Shown: piece by piece, positions 21,801 through 27,698 of the stretch
Position numbering within the stretch: position 1 is the stretch's first letter
How the letters are laid out: every line of letters begins with the position of its first letter
From: SIG603 sp044432645
Lineage (GTDB): Bacteria; Bacillota; Clostridia; Oscillospirales; Acutalibacteraceae
Assembly: GCA_044432645.1 (NCBI GenBank)
Contig: JAWXUM010000020.1
Location: 1 to 45,348 of the forward strand
Direction: 5' to 3'
DNA length: 45,348 bases
Made by a program: the position numbers and the translations under genes
The notes under the pieces: model-generated
Seen by the model: the letters and a program-made list of their open reading frames with translations, nothing else
Database searches by the model: none
What the model was told of the DNA's origin: nothing

Positions 21801-21890
21801 TTGGATGTAAACGGTGATGGTAGCGTAAATTCTAAAGATTACATGGTACTATTCCAATATATATCAGGGTATTATGTTACTATTTATTAA
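12858..21890 (+). CDS. Giant secreted BspA-type LRR protein with C-terminal dockerin
   Basis: A 3010-residue protein with a clear signal peptide (KKLLSLILVVTMMFNLCM, cleavage near VLAAD). From about residue 55 to 2000 there are about 18 tandem units of roughly 90-115 residues. Each holds a TELxIPETIxGYxVxxI, xxxAFxxCxxLExVxLPDxV core of the LRR_5/BspA kind. They are followed by several ordinary LRR_5 repeats to about 2500, a helical acidic region, the module shared with the upstream surface protein (about 2783-2945), and two dockerin type I repeats (GDINGDESVNSKDY at about 2949 and DVNGDGSVNSKDY). Dockerins bind cohesins through calcium-loaded DxNxDG loops. The protein is visibly rich in Tyr, Asp and Glu and poor in Lys/Arg. 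Start ATG follows GGGGGT. Likely an extracellular adhesin or scaffold-bound protein. Confidence 0.9.
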   Translation: MKKTGKKLLSLILVVTMMFNLCMQNVVLAADSISDDVQVNSTSESTSDYEDVQVISDTEDVTATSSSTGVQSGTFKYDLQSYYNGNTDEYSQCAVIYQYVGDLTVSELTIPETIDGYAVYGIEYYAFYDMPNLTSLYLPDSVQNLDYNIFGESYEGKTIYINTTSLLFEYAVMYDYEMYELYNFEIIGYADTDKNFEFYTTYVNEEIDGEYVETKTVQINGYKDKNATSIVIPETLYGYEVSGISNYSFDDLYSLEIVTLPDNISNIQYFICGDNFDGVINMSENAEVLYWFGVGEYDYYYNYTVNGETTDFNFYPYYETNSEGEEETIYVVSGYKSNSVTEIEIPTSIFGFEITSIGAYAFEEIDNLVTVTVPSTIDYIGSYAFGNSVDTTVNISSDTPCFNDFIYEYSDFYNLVIDDEKLDFGISLSNVEYYNGVANYDNATITITKYKGDFSVDEIYMPSTLFGYPVTSLYYTFFDSINSDVLIKVDSGSSLISDLASNGYNYEIIGAELNEDFTYEAKWVSYVNEYCVYITGYVGEDASTVTEIEIPETIEGFRVYGLESTAFDGCDSLQSVILPDDIFDIATDLSEDITFKINPGALSLYYLSVYYPNNYEFIGDFEESDYEYFVDYTRDNYEIIVRLYITGYNGYSSVTELEIPSTINGYDVYRIYYNAFEDLDSLEKLILNENIETVNTNVFSSNADPVIYLESSYPCFSSVTSSDYNYVLTDLADGEILDYVFYIESDNNTAVLTECLDTTSTTIRVPTTIMGYEVTEVWLSAFDNCSDDLEKIILPDSVWFYGDWSSKSNKIEVEVTLDSIMISDVTSSSQSEYFDYVITDCETSSYQFYINENSYYVDDVETIKKVITICGYKDTTVTELTIPETIYGYDVIGITGSAFSELTELTKVTLPDTVEYIDENAFGWEDNSGDGITIYVPNTVGISFIANLTRYDFDFVVDGYENEDTNFELSSGWYDYEGEDGNYVLEEAFEIDGYKDTSVTDLVIPETLYGFKVLSVGNKACDDLTELETLTVPENIIDFSSNVFGSDSDIAENATIYCYPNLSLLTRISQADYNYKVIGYEEEDSNFEICQGTVESSDGNGNYITYEVITVLGYKDEEVIDLEVPGTLFGYEVYRVDSYSLEDLENLQTLTVASNVNIPYYASYLLGNNAENVTLKITSDYIYFYDIISSYIYDDDVYNYEVIGYEDDSAWLDIYELNYLNYSSPDIENAFEIIRYIGSDASTVTEIEIPETIFGLDVTQIETYAFEDCTSLEKLTVTETLGYVSYNIFANGTNPTIIVPNGSLAIGSIANYDYTYEFIDGEEETDFEYSVEYYDDAYRFFITDYTGDSDITTLEIPEYINGYHVDGVYTSVFMYKNYIEYITVPDSVEYIAPNGYALDSTTYFIVSENSVAYQNGNIFSPFILDSMLDEDYLLKFIQYDYNEEPILGIGGYKGTEDLVSFTAPSSVGGVDVYGIANDSFYNYYNIDTITIPDSYMYVSDGFTWSDVTISVTENSKALELGYLYSGFKIIGTDSDFLYAFIEVYDYTIGEYTNKLGIGGYVGDDSQEITVLSDLPTAFGDTEVYGISDSAFQNCTSLEYVVVPDSYESIGWDIFCSNSAYALITEKSEAYKNDTLYSAFVMDGLDFDYSISQSEYYDDIRQRWVDGYYLKYYIADDAETVISLTMPETVLDCNIIGISSNCFENCSKLESITLSENITEVSWGIFGNNSNVKIYLLSTSVALESVKDYDYLYCCTDTGEESSEFSYFISYDENGEEYIVIDGYRFDTAIEIIVPEEINGIPVKAIESWAFAYIDSDVTVVIPNTVTELGSIIFGYDSEENIIQISQDSPVFETALTQTYAVVDIEESNGDYYYGLKKFTDNSTYEYGYLLSIVGTQTDLGSNIEIEDMEFGGYTVQAIESYAFENCSNIETLTIPNSITNVDYDIFGDYSDNTEVIILDVLSYAIEDMVEYGYNYQFASGEEITPFLYSVDSDGTVWIYGYNGTLTDTLVIPSQIYGKTVTAVSLGSEFPESSENVKTVEIPATVSYMSCSTYSNFTNIENVIIDEDNPYLMYEDGVVYSYDGTEFMCAITQGDIYIKEGVTTIEYERISASNVTIYLPSTLENVDAYTFEMCYADYVIADGNKTIFLSDGILYKKVSDTEYAVLAANVNNTSENVTILEGVTYINNIAYYAFEDTVTLSLPSTLIEENDGDNWWIYDQQYYLGFYLTNANNLESIVVADGNPYLYSEDGILYTNEDKTTIICYPSQKTDTDVVLVSTVTEVITGKISNDNIVSIELPAAFYTYSYGVLFEDMDSLESINVSADNLDLSSVDGVLYNNDITTLKMYPNTKEGDFTIPDTVTYVAYNAFYNANEITGITITENVGTFAAAYYLYRNETLEFIDVVEENQYYSSIDGVLYNKDQTSLWIVPVGKNVVDFTVPDSVTSIGWYAFKNCTTLETVVIPDSVTNISNYAFGGCDSLEIIYYEGSQEQWEEIYISIEASIPENTIIVYNFDIEIFESLSEAREIKVAEINSILDDYDEELYSEWAWEYFEELITDALSDVYSLTTVSDIENYDTSEIEKIIAGYFTEKEYEDMDNAYNAMDEFIESIATVDQSVVNTEEEALAYFKQAIETYLDENVAIKTYYGDEAEEALNDDELRETYMAEAMMIAYTSNMEIYGFTPAVTNGADGSFTLVVVFGTSSIGSDHWYDVTITASVKEAEEIIEEVKTSVSETLAKVEEVTVETAEENKEAVNEAASVIATTVSESKEVVSDDTEILEQIKAIDELYVEANAKITVEAVAPTVDDEVADVDVLPSTPVEVTGLAVSALAGTEVEEDTVLSIVVEQSATVEPEVEGTLTLDIKPYIQVGTSDPEVISNDDLQTPITFKIYLNDTFADKISADVIHTTESGTVYNYSVPVQLDADNNPFIELTVTEFSEFVVTPVSYVSGDINGDESVNSKDYMVLFQCISGYSVVVNEAALDVNGDGSVNSKDYMVLFQYISGYYVTIY

Positions 21891-21900
21891 ATAACCAAAA

Positions 21901-21929
21901 CGTATGGGCGATCTTTGGTTGCCCATACG
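21901..21929. other. Perfect 9-bp stem-loop after the giant gene
   Basis: CGTATGGGC / GCCCATACG arms surround an 11-nt loop, 12 nt after the stop codon. There is no T-tract, so it is probably an RNA-stabilising hairpin ahead of the terminator at 21944-21996. Confidence 0.55.
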
Positions 21930-21943
21930 AGTACCGTGAAATT

Positions 21944-21996
21944 AAAAAGCACTTAAATGGGACTATATACTGTCCACATTTAAGTGCTTTTTTAAT
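21944..21996. terminator. Bidirectional rho-independent terminator
   Basis: The arms AAAAAGCACTTAAATG and CATTTAAGTGCTTTTTT (21944-21959 and 21977-21993) form a long stem with A- and T-tracts on either side. It lies between convergent genes and can serve both the giant protein and the solute-binding lipoprotein. Confidence 0.88.
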
Positions 21997-22009
21997 TTAT
22001 ATATAATAA

Positions 22010-23152
22010 TCAGATGATATAATCAAACCAATAAAGGATTTCTTCCTCGTTAATAGCTGACCACTGTGGGTCTGTGTACTCTAGATTAATCGTATATAAT
22101 CGCCTTTGGTTAGTTTCGATAACATCGTCAATACAAACTTCGTAAAAAAAAGAATTTGAATTTTGAATTAACTCTTGTTGCGTATCACTTTCTAAAAGGT
22201 ACTCTATAAACAGTTTTGCGACAGCTGTGTTTTGAGAACTAGCTGATATTCCTGCAACTTGAACAGTAGCAGCTGTTCCGTTTTCTGGATAAATCATTTT
22301 AAAAATAGGATTTGAATTAGTTAATGAAAAAGCAAGAGTTTCAGGTAAAAGTGCAATATTTATTCTGCCTGTTTCTAAGTATTCAATTACTTTCTCGTTA
22401 CTAGGGTAGCTCATAGCGCCTTCGTCTATGAGCTCGTTGAAATAATCGTAACCACCAAAAAGGTCATTATCGTCTGAATATTTATTAAATAAATAAGAAA
22501 CAAGTGAATAAGCTGAGTAGTCCATGCTAGCATTTGCAAACCCTATAGTATATCCAGAACTTTCGTCTAATAAGTCATCGTATGATTGTGGTGCTGTTAG
22601 AGCGGTATATGTGTTAGCATTATAGACAATGACACCAGTTGCATAACTACAAATAGGATAATATGAACAGTTATCTGGAATTAATTCTAAATATTTATCC
22701 AAGATATTACCAATATTTTGTGGAACCCAATTGGCAAATAACTCTTCGTTTTGATTAAGTTGATACATACTAGAAAGTGAATCGATAAGTAAAACATCCC
22801 ATACAGTGGTATTGGTTTCATCACTTATAAGAGTTTGAATTTCTTGGGAAGTACACGTGACAATTTCTACTTTATAGCCAGTGTCATTATAGAATTTAGT
22901 ACTTATTTCATCATCAAAATTTGTCAAGTATACAGTTAAAGTTTCGGCAGTAGATGGATCAGGTAACTCGTATTCGTCGCTCAAGTAAGATTCATCACTA
23001 GAATTATTAGGCTTATCTGTAACCTCGGTTGAGATTGTAGGGGTTGGACTATTTGTAGAATCGATTGTTTCAGTTGTTTCGTTACTGCTGTTACAACCAA
23101 TTAAAGAAAAAAGAATTATTAAAGTCAAAGACAAGATAGGAATTTTTTTCAA
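22010..23152 (-). CDS. Extracellular solute-binding lipoprotein (family 1, FbpA/PotD-like)
   Basis: A 380-residue lipoprotein: signal peptide and lipobox LIGC (Cys20), a Ser/Thr-rich linker to about residue 65, then a two-lobe periplasmic-binding fold (LTVYLTNFDDEISTKF, WDVLLIDSLSSMYQL, YYPICSYATGVIVYN, VQVAGISASSQNTAVAKLFIEYLLE). This pattern is typical of iron(III)-, polyamine- or anion-type binding proteins; the substrate cannot be told. The start is TTG at 23152, preceded by AAAGAGGT at good spacing; a TATAAT lies at 23198-23193. No permease or ATPase is adjacent, so it is an orphan, perhaps a regulatory or shared binding protein. Confidence 0.75.
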   Translation of the reverse strand: MKKIPILSLTLIILFSLIGCNSSNETTETIDSTNSPTPTISTEVTDKPNNSSDESYLSDEYELPDPSTAETLTVYLTNFDDEISTKFYNDTGYKVEIVTCTSQEIQTLISDETNTTVWDVLLIDSLSSMYQLNQNEELFANWVPQNIGNILDKYLELIPDNCSYYPICSYATGVIVYNANTYTALTAPQSYDDLLDESSGYTIGFANASMDYSAYSLVSYLFNKYSDDNDLFGGYDYFNELIDEGAMSYPSNEKVIEYLETGRINIALLPETLAFSLTNSNPIFKMIYPENGTAATVQVAGISASSQNTAVAKLFIEYLLESDTQQELIQNSNSFFYEVCIDDVIETNQRRLYTINLEYTDPQWSAINEEEILYWFDYII

Positions 23153-23244
23153 GATATTACCTCTTTCATAAATGAATGTGTATGATAAAGTAATTATACA
23201 ACAAAATTTTTAAAAAAACAATTTCAAAAAGATAAATTTTAAGT

Positions 23245-23640
23245 TTATAAAGGTATTGTTGGTTTTACAATTATTTGATAATACTGGGTTGCGTCATAAT
23301 ATAGTACAATAATTTTCTCATCTTGATAACCAACAACATCAGCATAGGTTTTATAACCATCTTCCATTGTAAGACAGACTTTATATTCAGCAACATTTTC
23401 GGTAAAATCCTCATAGGCACCATAACGAATTGCCCCATTTATAGTTGCATAGATATTGATTCATATTTGTAAGATATTTGCTAGTTTTATCTACACCAGA
23501 GTAATAGTAAATATCAAAAGAAGTTGCATCTGCATATAGGTAACTATTCGACCAATAGTCAGTATTAGAAATAGATTCGATTCTATTCTATTCTCACCAA
23601 CAGTAGATGCCGACGCAAATTCTGATGAAACTGTTATAGG
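23245..23640 (-). pseudogene. Frameshifted small secreted protein remnant
   Basis: On the minus strand a signal-peptide-like end (FVFAVPITVSSEFASAS) leads to ENRIES. After a frame change the text reads NTDYWSNSYLYADATSF and DIYYYSGVDKTSKYL; after another it reads NGAIRYGAYEDFTENVAEYK and ends TQYYQIIVKPTIPL at 23245. At least two frameshifts are needed to join them. The family is not recognised. Type: exported protein, now broken. Confidence 0.55.
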
Positions 23641-23643
23641 AAC

Positions 23644-23739
23644 AGCAAAGACGAAACAGCAGAGCGTTTAGAATCTTATATTAACTTCATTAATGAACAA
23701 AATGAAGAAAATCGCAAACAAAAATTTATGGTTCTGTAA
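23644..23739 (+). pseudogene. Short coding relic, plus strand
   Basis: A 31-codon stretch reads ETAERLESYINFINEQNEEN and stops at 23739. It has no start, no ribosome-binding site and no upstream continuation. It looks like the C-terminal helix of an unrelated gene caught in this junk region. Confidence 0.3.
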
Positions 23740-24180
23740 CATCTGTTTTTAACTCCACAGTAAAGCCTCCACGACTCCACAGCCACAAAGGAGTGTGAAT
23801 TTCAATTGGATTTCGCTTAGTTGAGTAAAATATATTGTCCCACATTTCACTGACTATTTCTCGTATTTTAGGATTTTGAATATCGATTTCATCAATCAGA
23901 CCTAGTTTTACACTTGCTTGCAAAACGTGGGTATCTGGAGCAACTGTAATATGCTCGTTATCTACGAAAGTTAAATCCGTATAGCTACCCATAACATAAA
24001 GCCAATAATTCATAATTTTTGTCCCAGATAGATAAGGAAATTTCTTTTCATAATTATTTTTCAAAATGTTTTAGGAATTCGTTTAGCACAGCCGTATCTT
24101 TTGCTTGTATAAATTTTCGTTGATTAGTGCTGCGTACTGGTTGTGGTATACGATTATATAAATCATCAAATTCTAACCAT
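23726..24180 (-). pseudogene. Decayed DNA-glycosylase-like (HhH-GPD-type) gene
   Basis: The 3' part (112 codons from a TTG at 24064) reads FPYLSGTKIMNYWLYVMGSY, then ITVAPDTHVLQASVKLGL and HTPLWLWSRGGF. It resembles a clostridial glycosylase-like family with an invariant APDTHV segment (recognised from memory). Upstream, in another frame, QWLEFDDLYNRIPQPVRSTN leads to NEFLKHFEK, which joins by a single frameshift in the A-run near 24060. The gene merges into the end of the DUF3795 gene and has no start of its own, so it is truncated and frameshifted. Confidence 0.55.
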
Positions 24181-24423
24181 TGTACACAAGTGTTGTTTAT
24201 CAAAAGAATAACTTGTTAGCAAGACGCAAGGGATATTTGAACACGGTCTACAATGGGTATTTCCTTTTTCCTGACAACAAACAGCAACTGGACATTCTCC
24301 GTGGAATGGATTTCCGTTTGTTTCGATACAACCACCACAGCTGTGACCTTCTTTCCAATCGCAACCAGTACAGTGTAAGCCACAACGTGAGTCTACAATT
24401 TTTGTGAATTTAAAAACATTCAT
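24166..24423 (-). CDS. DUF3795 cysteine-rich protein, probably C-terminally truncated
   Basis: An 85-residue protein with 11 cysteines in the DUF3795 order: CGLHCTGCDWKEGHSCGGC, GECPVAVCCQEKG, HCRPCSNIPC. The spacing suggests metal or Fe-S binding; function is unknown for the family. ATG at 24423 follows a perfect AGGAGG. Family members usually continue past the SYSFDKQH segment with a conserved HGDxGxRIEQC-type tail; here the frame ends in TMVRI and the next readable segment belongs to the glycosylase remnant, so the 3' end has been rearranged. Confidence 0.7.
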   Translation of the reverse strand: MNVFKFTKIVDSRCGLHCTGCDWKEGHSCGGCIETNGNPFHGECPVAVCCQEKGNTHCRPCSNIPCVLLTSYSFDKQHLCTMVRI

Positions 24424-24587
24424 AATAAACCTCCTATTGTTTAATAATATTAAATTAAAATATCAAACTAAAGCCCTTAAAGTTGTTAATTTCATTATAC
24501 ATCTTATGTTTCATATTTTCAATATAGCAAATTTCTATAAGTTATTTAATTAACTCTAATTTTTATCACACACTATAATAAAACGAG

Positions 24588-24616
24588 TTGACATTATCAC
24601 GGTTAACCGATATAAT
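24588..24616 (+). promoter_or_regulatory. Consensus promoter with palindromic operator in the spacer
   Basis: TTGACA (24588-24593), a 17-nt spacer and TATAAT (24611-24616) form a perfect sigma-A promoter. The spacer contains the 10-bp palindrome CGGTTAACCG (24600-24609), a likely binding site for the XRE regulator encoded 20 nt downstream. Confidence 0.75.
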
Positions 24617-24636
24617 AGTTGTAGGTGGTGAATATT

Positions 24637-25206
24637 ATGACAATTAGCGAAATGATGCTTGAAAAAAATTATTCTATATATAAACTTTCAAAAAACAGTG
24701 GTGTGCCTTACACTACTTTAAATGATATTTGCAGTGGAAAAGCGAAATTGCAAAAATGTTCTGCTGAAACTGTGTTTAAAATTTCCAAGGAACTCGGTGT
24801 TTCTATGGAACAACTTCTTATGCCTTGTTTTGAGGAGCGAATTAGCTTTGAGCTATTCAAAAGTAATGTTTGCCATAAATTAAAAAATCTAGGCGATATT
24901 GATTTTATTATCGATACCTTAGAAAACGATGAAATAAGCAAATATTACGAGAAAAAGTGGCACGCAGAATGCCTTTATCTTTTGGCTATGCTTGATTATG
25001 TCAGCAACATCAATGATGTTCCACTTTGTACTAAATATGATAATTTTAGAAAAATGAAACTGTCAAAAACCATTTATCCCTCTAGTGTAACTGTTCTTTC
25101 AGCTGTTTCAAAATCGGCTGATATTAAGAAAACTGTTTTAAATAATGCGATTTCTGAATTTTTGAGATTTAATATAGTAGAAAACGAGGTGCGAAATGTC
25201 ATCTAA
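24637..25206 (+). CDS. XRE-family HTH regulator
   Basis: 189 residues from ATG 24637, which is preceded by GGTGGT at 7-8 nt; an upstream GTG at 24625 overlaps that ribosome-binding site and is less likely. The N-terminal HTH (residues 1-65) has the XRE pattern NYSIYKLSKNSGVPYTTLND, then SAETVFKISKELGVSMEQLL. The C-terminal 120 residues are helical and not recognised. It overlaps the next gene by 11 nt, forming a three-gene coupled operon. The arrangement resembles antitoxin-type regulators controlling small partner genes, but no toxin signature was recognised. Confidence 0.8.
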   Translation: MTISEMMLEKNYSIYKLSKNSGVPYTTLNDICSGKAKLQKCSAETVFKISKELGVSMEQLLMPCFEERISFELFKSNVCHKLKNLGDIDFIIDTLENDEISKYYEKKWHAECLYLLAMLDYVSNINDVPLCTKYDNFRKMKLSKTIYPSSVTVLSAVSKSADIKKTVLNNAISEFLRFNIVENEVRNVI

Positions 25207-25426
25207 CCTAGAAATTTTCACAAAAGATAACTTAGCTTATCCTATCGAAATTCAACTTTGGTGTGGTAAGGATTATTTGTTTAATGTGTGGTCGCATAAA
25301 CACACATACAAATATAAATCGACTAAAATTGGAGCAGATTTATATAAGCTTTTTGAAGAAGGCAAAATTAATAATGAAGAAGATTTTTTAACAGAATTAG
25401 CAAGATTGGAGGATTCAAATGGGTGA
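25196..25426 (+). CDS. Small hypothetical protein in the XRE operon
   Basis: 76 residues, ATG preceded by GAGGTG. Sequence features: IEIQLWCGKDYLFNVWSHKH and an acidic C-terminal helix (KINNEEDFLTELARLEDSNG). No catalytic motif or membrane segment is seen. It overlaps both neighbours (11 and 8 nt), indicating coupled translation. The family is not recognised. Confidence 0.7.
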   Translation: MSSNLEIFTKDNLAYPIEIQLWCGKDYLFNVWSHKHTYKYKSTKIGADLYKLFEEGKINNEEDFLTELARLEDSNG

Positions 25427-25664
25427 TAAAAAAATATATGTAATAGCAAAAGTTTTTGATAAACAAGGCTGTATTGCGTACAGATGTAAAACTGCAAATG
25501 AAGCTAGGTGTTTGCCAGGCACTTTGGAGGCTATCCGCAGTGAGGGTGTTCAAATTGTAGTTTTAGACGACCCTGAAATTTACGCAGAATATGCACCTTA
25601 TGAATTTATAGCTGATATGAAATTATTTATCAGTATGGTAGCTGACATTCCGAAATCAGCATAA
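25419..25664 (+). CDS. Small conserved-looking hypothetical protein in the XRE operon
   Basis: 81 residues, start preceded by TTGGAGG. It has an alpha/beta pattern (KIYVIAKVFDKQGCIAYRC, then EGVQIVVLDDPEIYAEYAPY). There are two cysteines and no signal peptide. The gene is followed directly by a rho-independent terminator. Function unknown; a small toxin or accessory factor of the XRE protein is possible but unsupported. Confidence 0.7.
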   Translation: MGDKKIYVIAKVFDKQGCIAYRCKTANEARCLPGTLEAIRSEGVQIVVLDDPEIYAEYAPYEFIADMKLFISMVADIPKSA

Positions 25665-25680
25665 AAATCAATAAAAAATT

Positions 25681-25712
25681 GCCATCAGTGTTTTAAACTG
25701 ATGGCTTTTCTT
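25681..25712 (+). terminator. Rho-independent terminator
   Basis: A GCCATCAGT / ACTGATGGC 9-bp stem with a 7-nt loop is followed by TTTTCTT. It ends the XRE operon. The right arm is part of the direct repeat shared with 5612-5760. Confidence 0.85.
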
Positions 25713-25893
25713 ATATCTTACGCTGCAAGCATTACCATGAAACTTCCTATTGGTATGCCTAAATCTTCGGTTTTGGTTGGGATTGGTGGGTATTTGTATT
25801 GCTTGATTATTTGTTTTAGCTTGATTTTCGCTTGTTCTAAGCCTATTTCTATACTGCTACATTTTTGGTTTAGTTTTGGAAAATCTTCGCATA
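25691..25893. repeat. Direct repeat copy 2 (recombinase 3' end)
   Basis: Partner of 5612-5760 in the same orientation. It holds an extra 54 bp (25813-25866 region) that the first copy lacks. Confidence 0.85.
25718..25893 (-). pseudogene. 3' tail of a tyrosine recombinase gene
   Basis: Reading on the minus strand gives LCEDFPKLNQKCSSIEIGL, then QIIKQYKYPPIPTKTEDLG and finally IPIGSFMVMLAA and stop. This is the same C-terminus as the remnant at 5639-6223 but keeps an 18-residue segment missing there. Its 5' side is fused to an enolase fragment near 25894. Only the tail is left. Confidence 0.8.
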
Positions 25894-25894
25894 A

Positions 25895-26273
25895 CACTGC
25901 TTGCGCCGATTGGCATAATCATGAACTCTTAGAAGTCAACAGTTGAGTCAGCATGGCTACCACCGTTAACAACGTTCATCATTGGAACTGGTAATGTTTT
26001 ACCATTAAATCCACCAAGATATTTGAATAAAGGCATACCATAATAATCACTAGCTGCAATAGCTGTTGCCATTGAAACACCAAGGGTTGAGTTAGCATCA
26101 AGAACAGATTTTGTAAATGTGCCATCTAAATCTAACATTGTTTTATCAATGCCGTTTTGATTGAAAACATCCATGCCCATAATAGCTGGAGCGATTTTTT
26201 CATTAACATTAGCAACTGCTTTTAAAACACCTTTTCCTAAGAAACGAGTTTTGCCGATATTCTTAGTATACAT
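25895..26273 (-). pseudogene. eno: Enolase fragment
   Basis: The segment encodes an internal part of enolase (about residues 50-165 of a full-length enzyme): RFLGKGVLKAVANVNEKIAP, GMPLFKYLGGFNGKTLPVP and MMNVVNGGSHAD. After VDF there is an in-frame TAA, and the homology continues as EFMIMPIGASS before joining the recombinase tail. Neither the N-terminus nor the catalytic C-terminal barrel is present, so no enzyme can be made. A complete eno is expected elsewhere in the genome. Confidence 0.88.
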
Positions 26274-26297
26274 GCTTTCCTTCTTTTGCTTTGAGTT

Positions 26298-27698
26298 TCA
26301 TTTATTAGATAAATATTCTCTAGCTAGTTCTTTGCCACCTGTTTTAATTATTTTACCGTTTTCTATAATAATTGCCTTGTCGCAAAGGGCATTTGCACAG
26401 CGAATATCGTGGGTTATGGTTAATACTGTGTTATTTTCTTCCTTGTGAATTTTATTAATATTGTTCACCAATATTTTCAAAGAGTCGTAATCCTGCCCAA
26501 CTGTTGGCTCGTCCAAGATTATCACTTCTGGCTTTACAGCGAGCATAGTGGCGACCGACAGTTTCCTCTTTTGACCTTGGGAAAGTGCATGTGGGTGAAA
26601 GTCCAGCAGGGGTTCTAAGCCGAACATATCGCTTATTTTTTGAGCGTACTTAGTGCTGTGACAAGCAAATAAAAGCTCATCTTCTACTGTTGGCATAAAA
26701 AGCTGATAGTTAGGATTTTGAAAAACGTATGAAACTTTTTTAAACCATTTTTTAGTGTTCATTTTTTTGTCTATGTTTTGAACTATTTCGCCACTATTTT
26801 GTTTTAAAAGTCTTGCAATAATTTTGGTAATTGTGGTTTTGCCACTTCCGTTATCTCCTAAAATAAGCACTCTTTCGCCTTTATTAATAGTGAAATTCAT
26901 ATCGGTTATAATATGTTTATAACTGATATTTTTTATATCTAAAAGTGTTTGATTTCCGCTAAATTCTGGGCAAATATCGTCAAGTTTTGTAATGTGTTTT
27001 GAAAGAAACTGTTCTTTATTTTCTTCTTCAACAAGCTTACCGTTTTCTAAATTAAACACGGTATCTGCATAGTTTATAACCATATCAAGCCTATGCTCTA
27101 TAATGCAAATCGCCTTGCCTTGATTTTTAAGCTTTGTTAAAGTTTGCATTAAAATATGGGCTGATTTTTTATCCAAATTAGCAAGTGGTTCGTCCAAAAT
27201 TATAATGTCGTTTTGCAGAGCCAAGATAGAAGCTGTCACCAGCCTTTGCTTTTGTCCACCTGACAAAGTTAAGGTAACATCTTCTTTATTTAAATCTAAA
27301 AGGTCAGTGTAAAAGGCTATATTTTTTTGGATTTCTTCTTGAGTTTTTCCAAGATTTTCCATGCCAAAAGCAATTTCATCTTTTACATATTTTTGTATAA
27401 TTTGTTCTTCTGCATTTTGGAAAACCGAAGCAATTTTTTTCGAGATTTCACCTATGCTTTTGCCTTTAATATCTTCACCTTTTACAAGCACCTCGCCACT
27501 AAGTTTACCACTATAATTATTAGGGATAACTCCGTTCATTATGTAAAATAGGGTAGACTTCCCAGAACCTGAACCACCAGCTATTAGCGTGATTTTTCCG
27601 TATTCAAGGCTAAAGTCGACACCATCAAGCACCTTGTTTTCACCTGTCAAAGAACTGTATGAGTAGGAAATGTTTTTCATTTCTACGGCTTTTTTCAT
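26298..27698 (-). CDS. ECF transporter fused double ATPase (EcfA-EcfA')
   Basis: This 466-residue protein fuses two ABC ATPase domains. The first has Walker A GGSGSGKST (about 39-47), signature LSGGQKQRL and Walker B IIILDEP. The second has GDNGSGKTT (about 281-289), LSQGQKRKLSVATML and VIILDEPTVGQD. It powers a group II-type ECF importer together with the T and S subunits encoded just upstream. The start overlaps the T gene by 4 nt. It is the last gene of the minus-strand unit; the enolase fragment follows 25 bp after its stop. Confidence 0.93.
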   Translation of the reverse strand: MKKAVEMKNISYSYSSLTGENKVLDGVDFSLEYGKITLIAGGSGSGKSTLFYIMNGVIPNNYSGKLSGEVLVKGEDIKGKSIGEISKKIASVFQNAEEQIIQKYVKDEIAFGMENLGKTQEEIQKNIAFYTDLLDLNKEDVTLTLSGGQKQRLVTASILALQNDIIILDEPLANLDKKSAHILMQTLTKLKNQGKAICIIEHRLDMVINYADTVFNLENGKLVEEENKEQFLSKHITKLDDICPEFSGNQTLLDIKNISYKHIITDMNFTINKGERVLILGDNGSGKTTITKIIARLLKQNSGEIVQNIDKKMNTKKWFKKVSYVFQNPNYQLFMPTVEDELLFACHSTKYAQKISDMFGLEPLLDFHPHALSQGQKRKLSVATMLAVKPEVIILDEPTVGQDYDSLKILVNNINKIHKEENNTVLTITHDIRCANALCDKAIIIENGKIIKTGGKELAREYLSNK

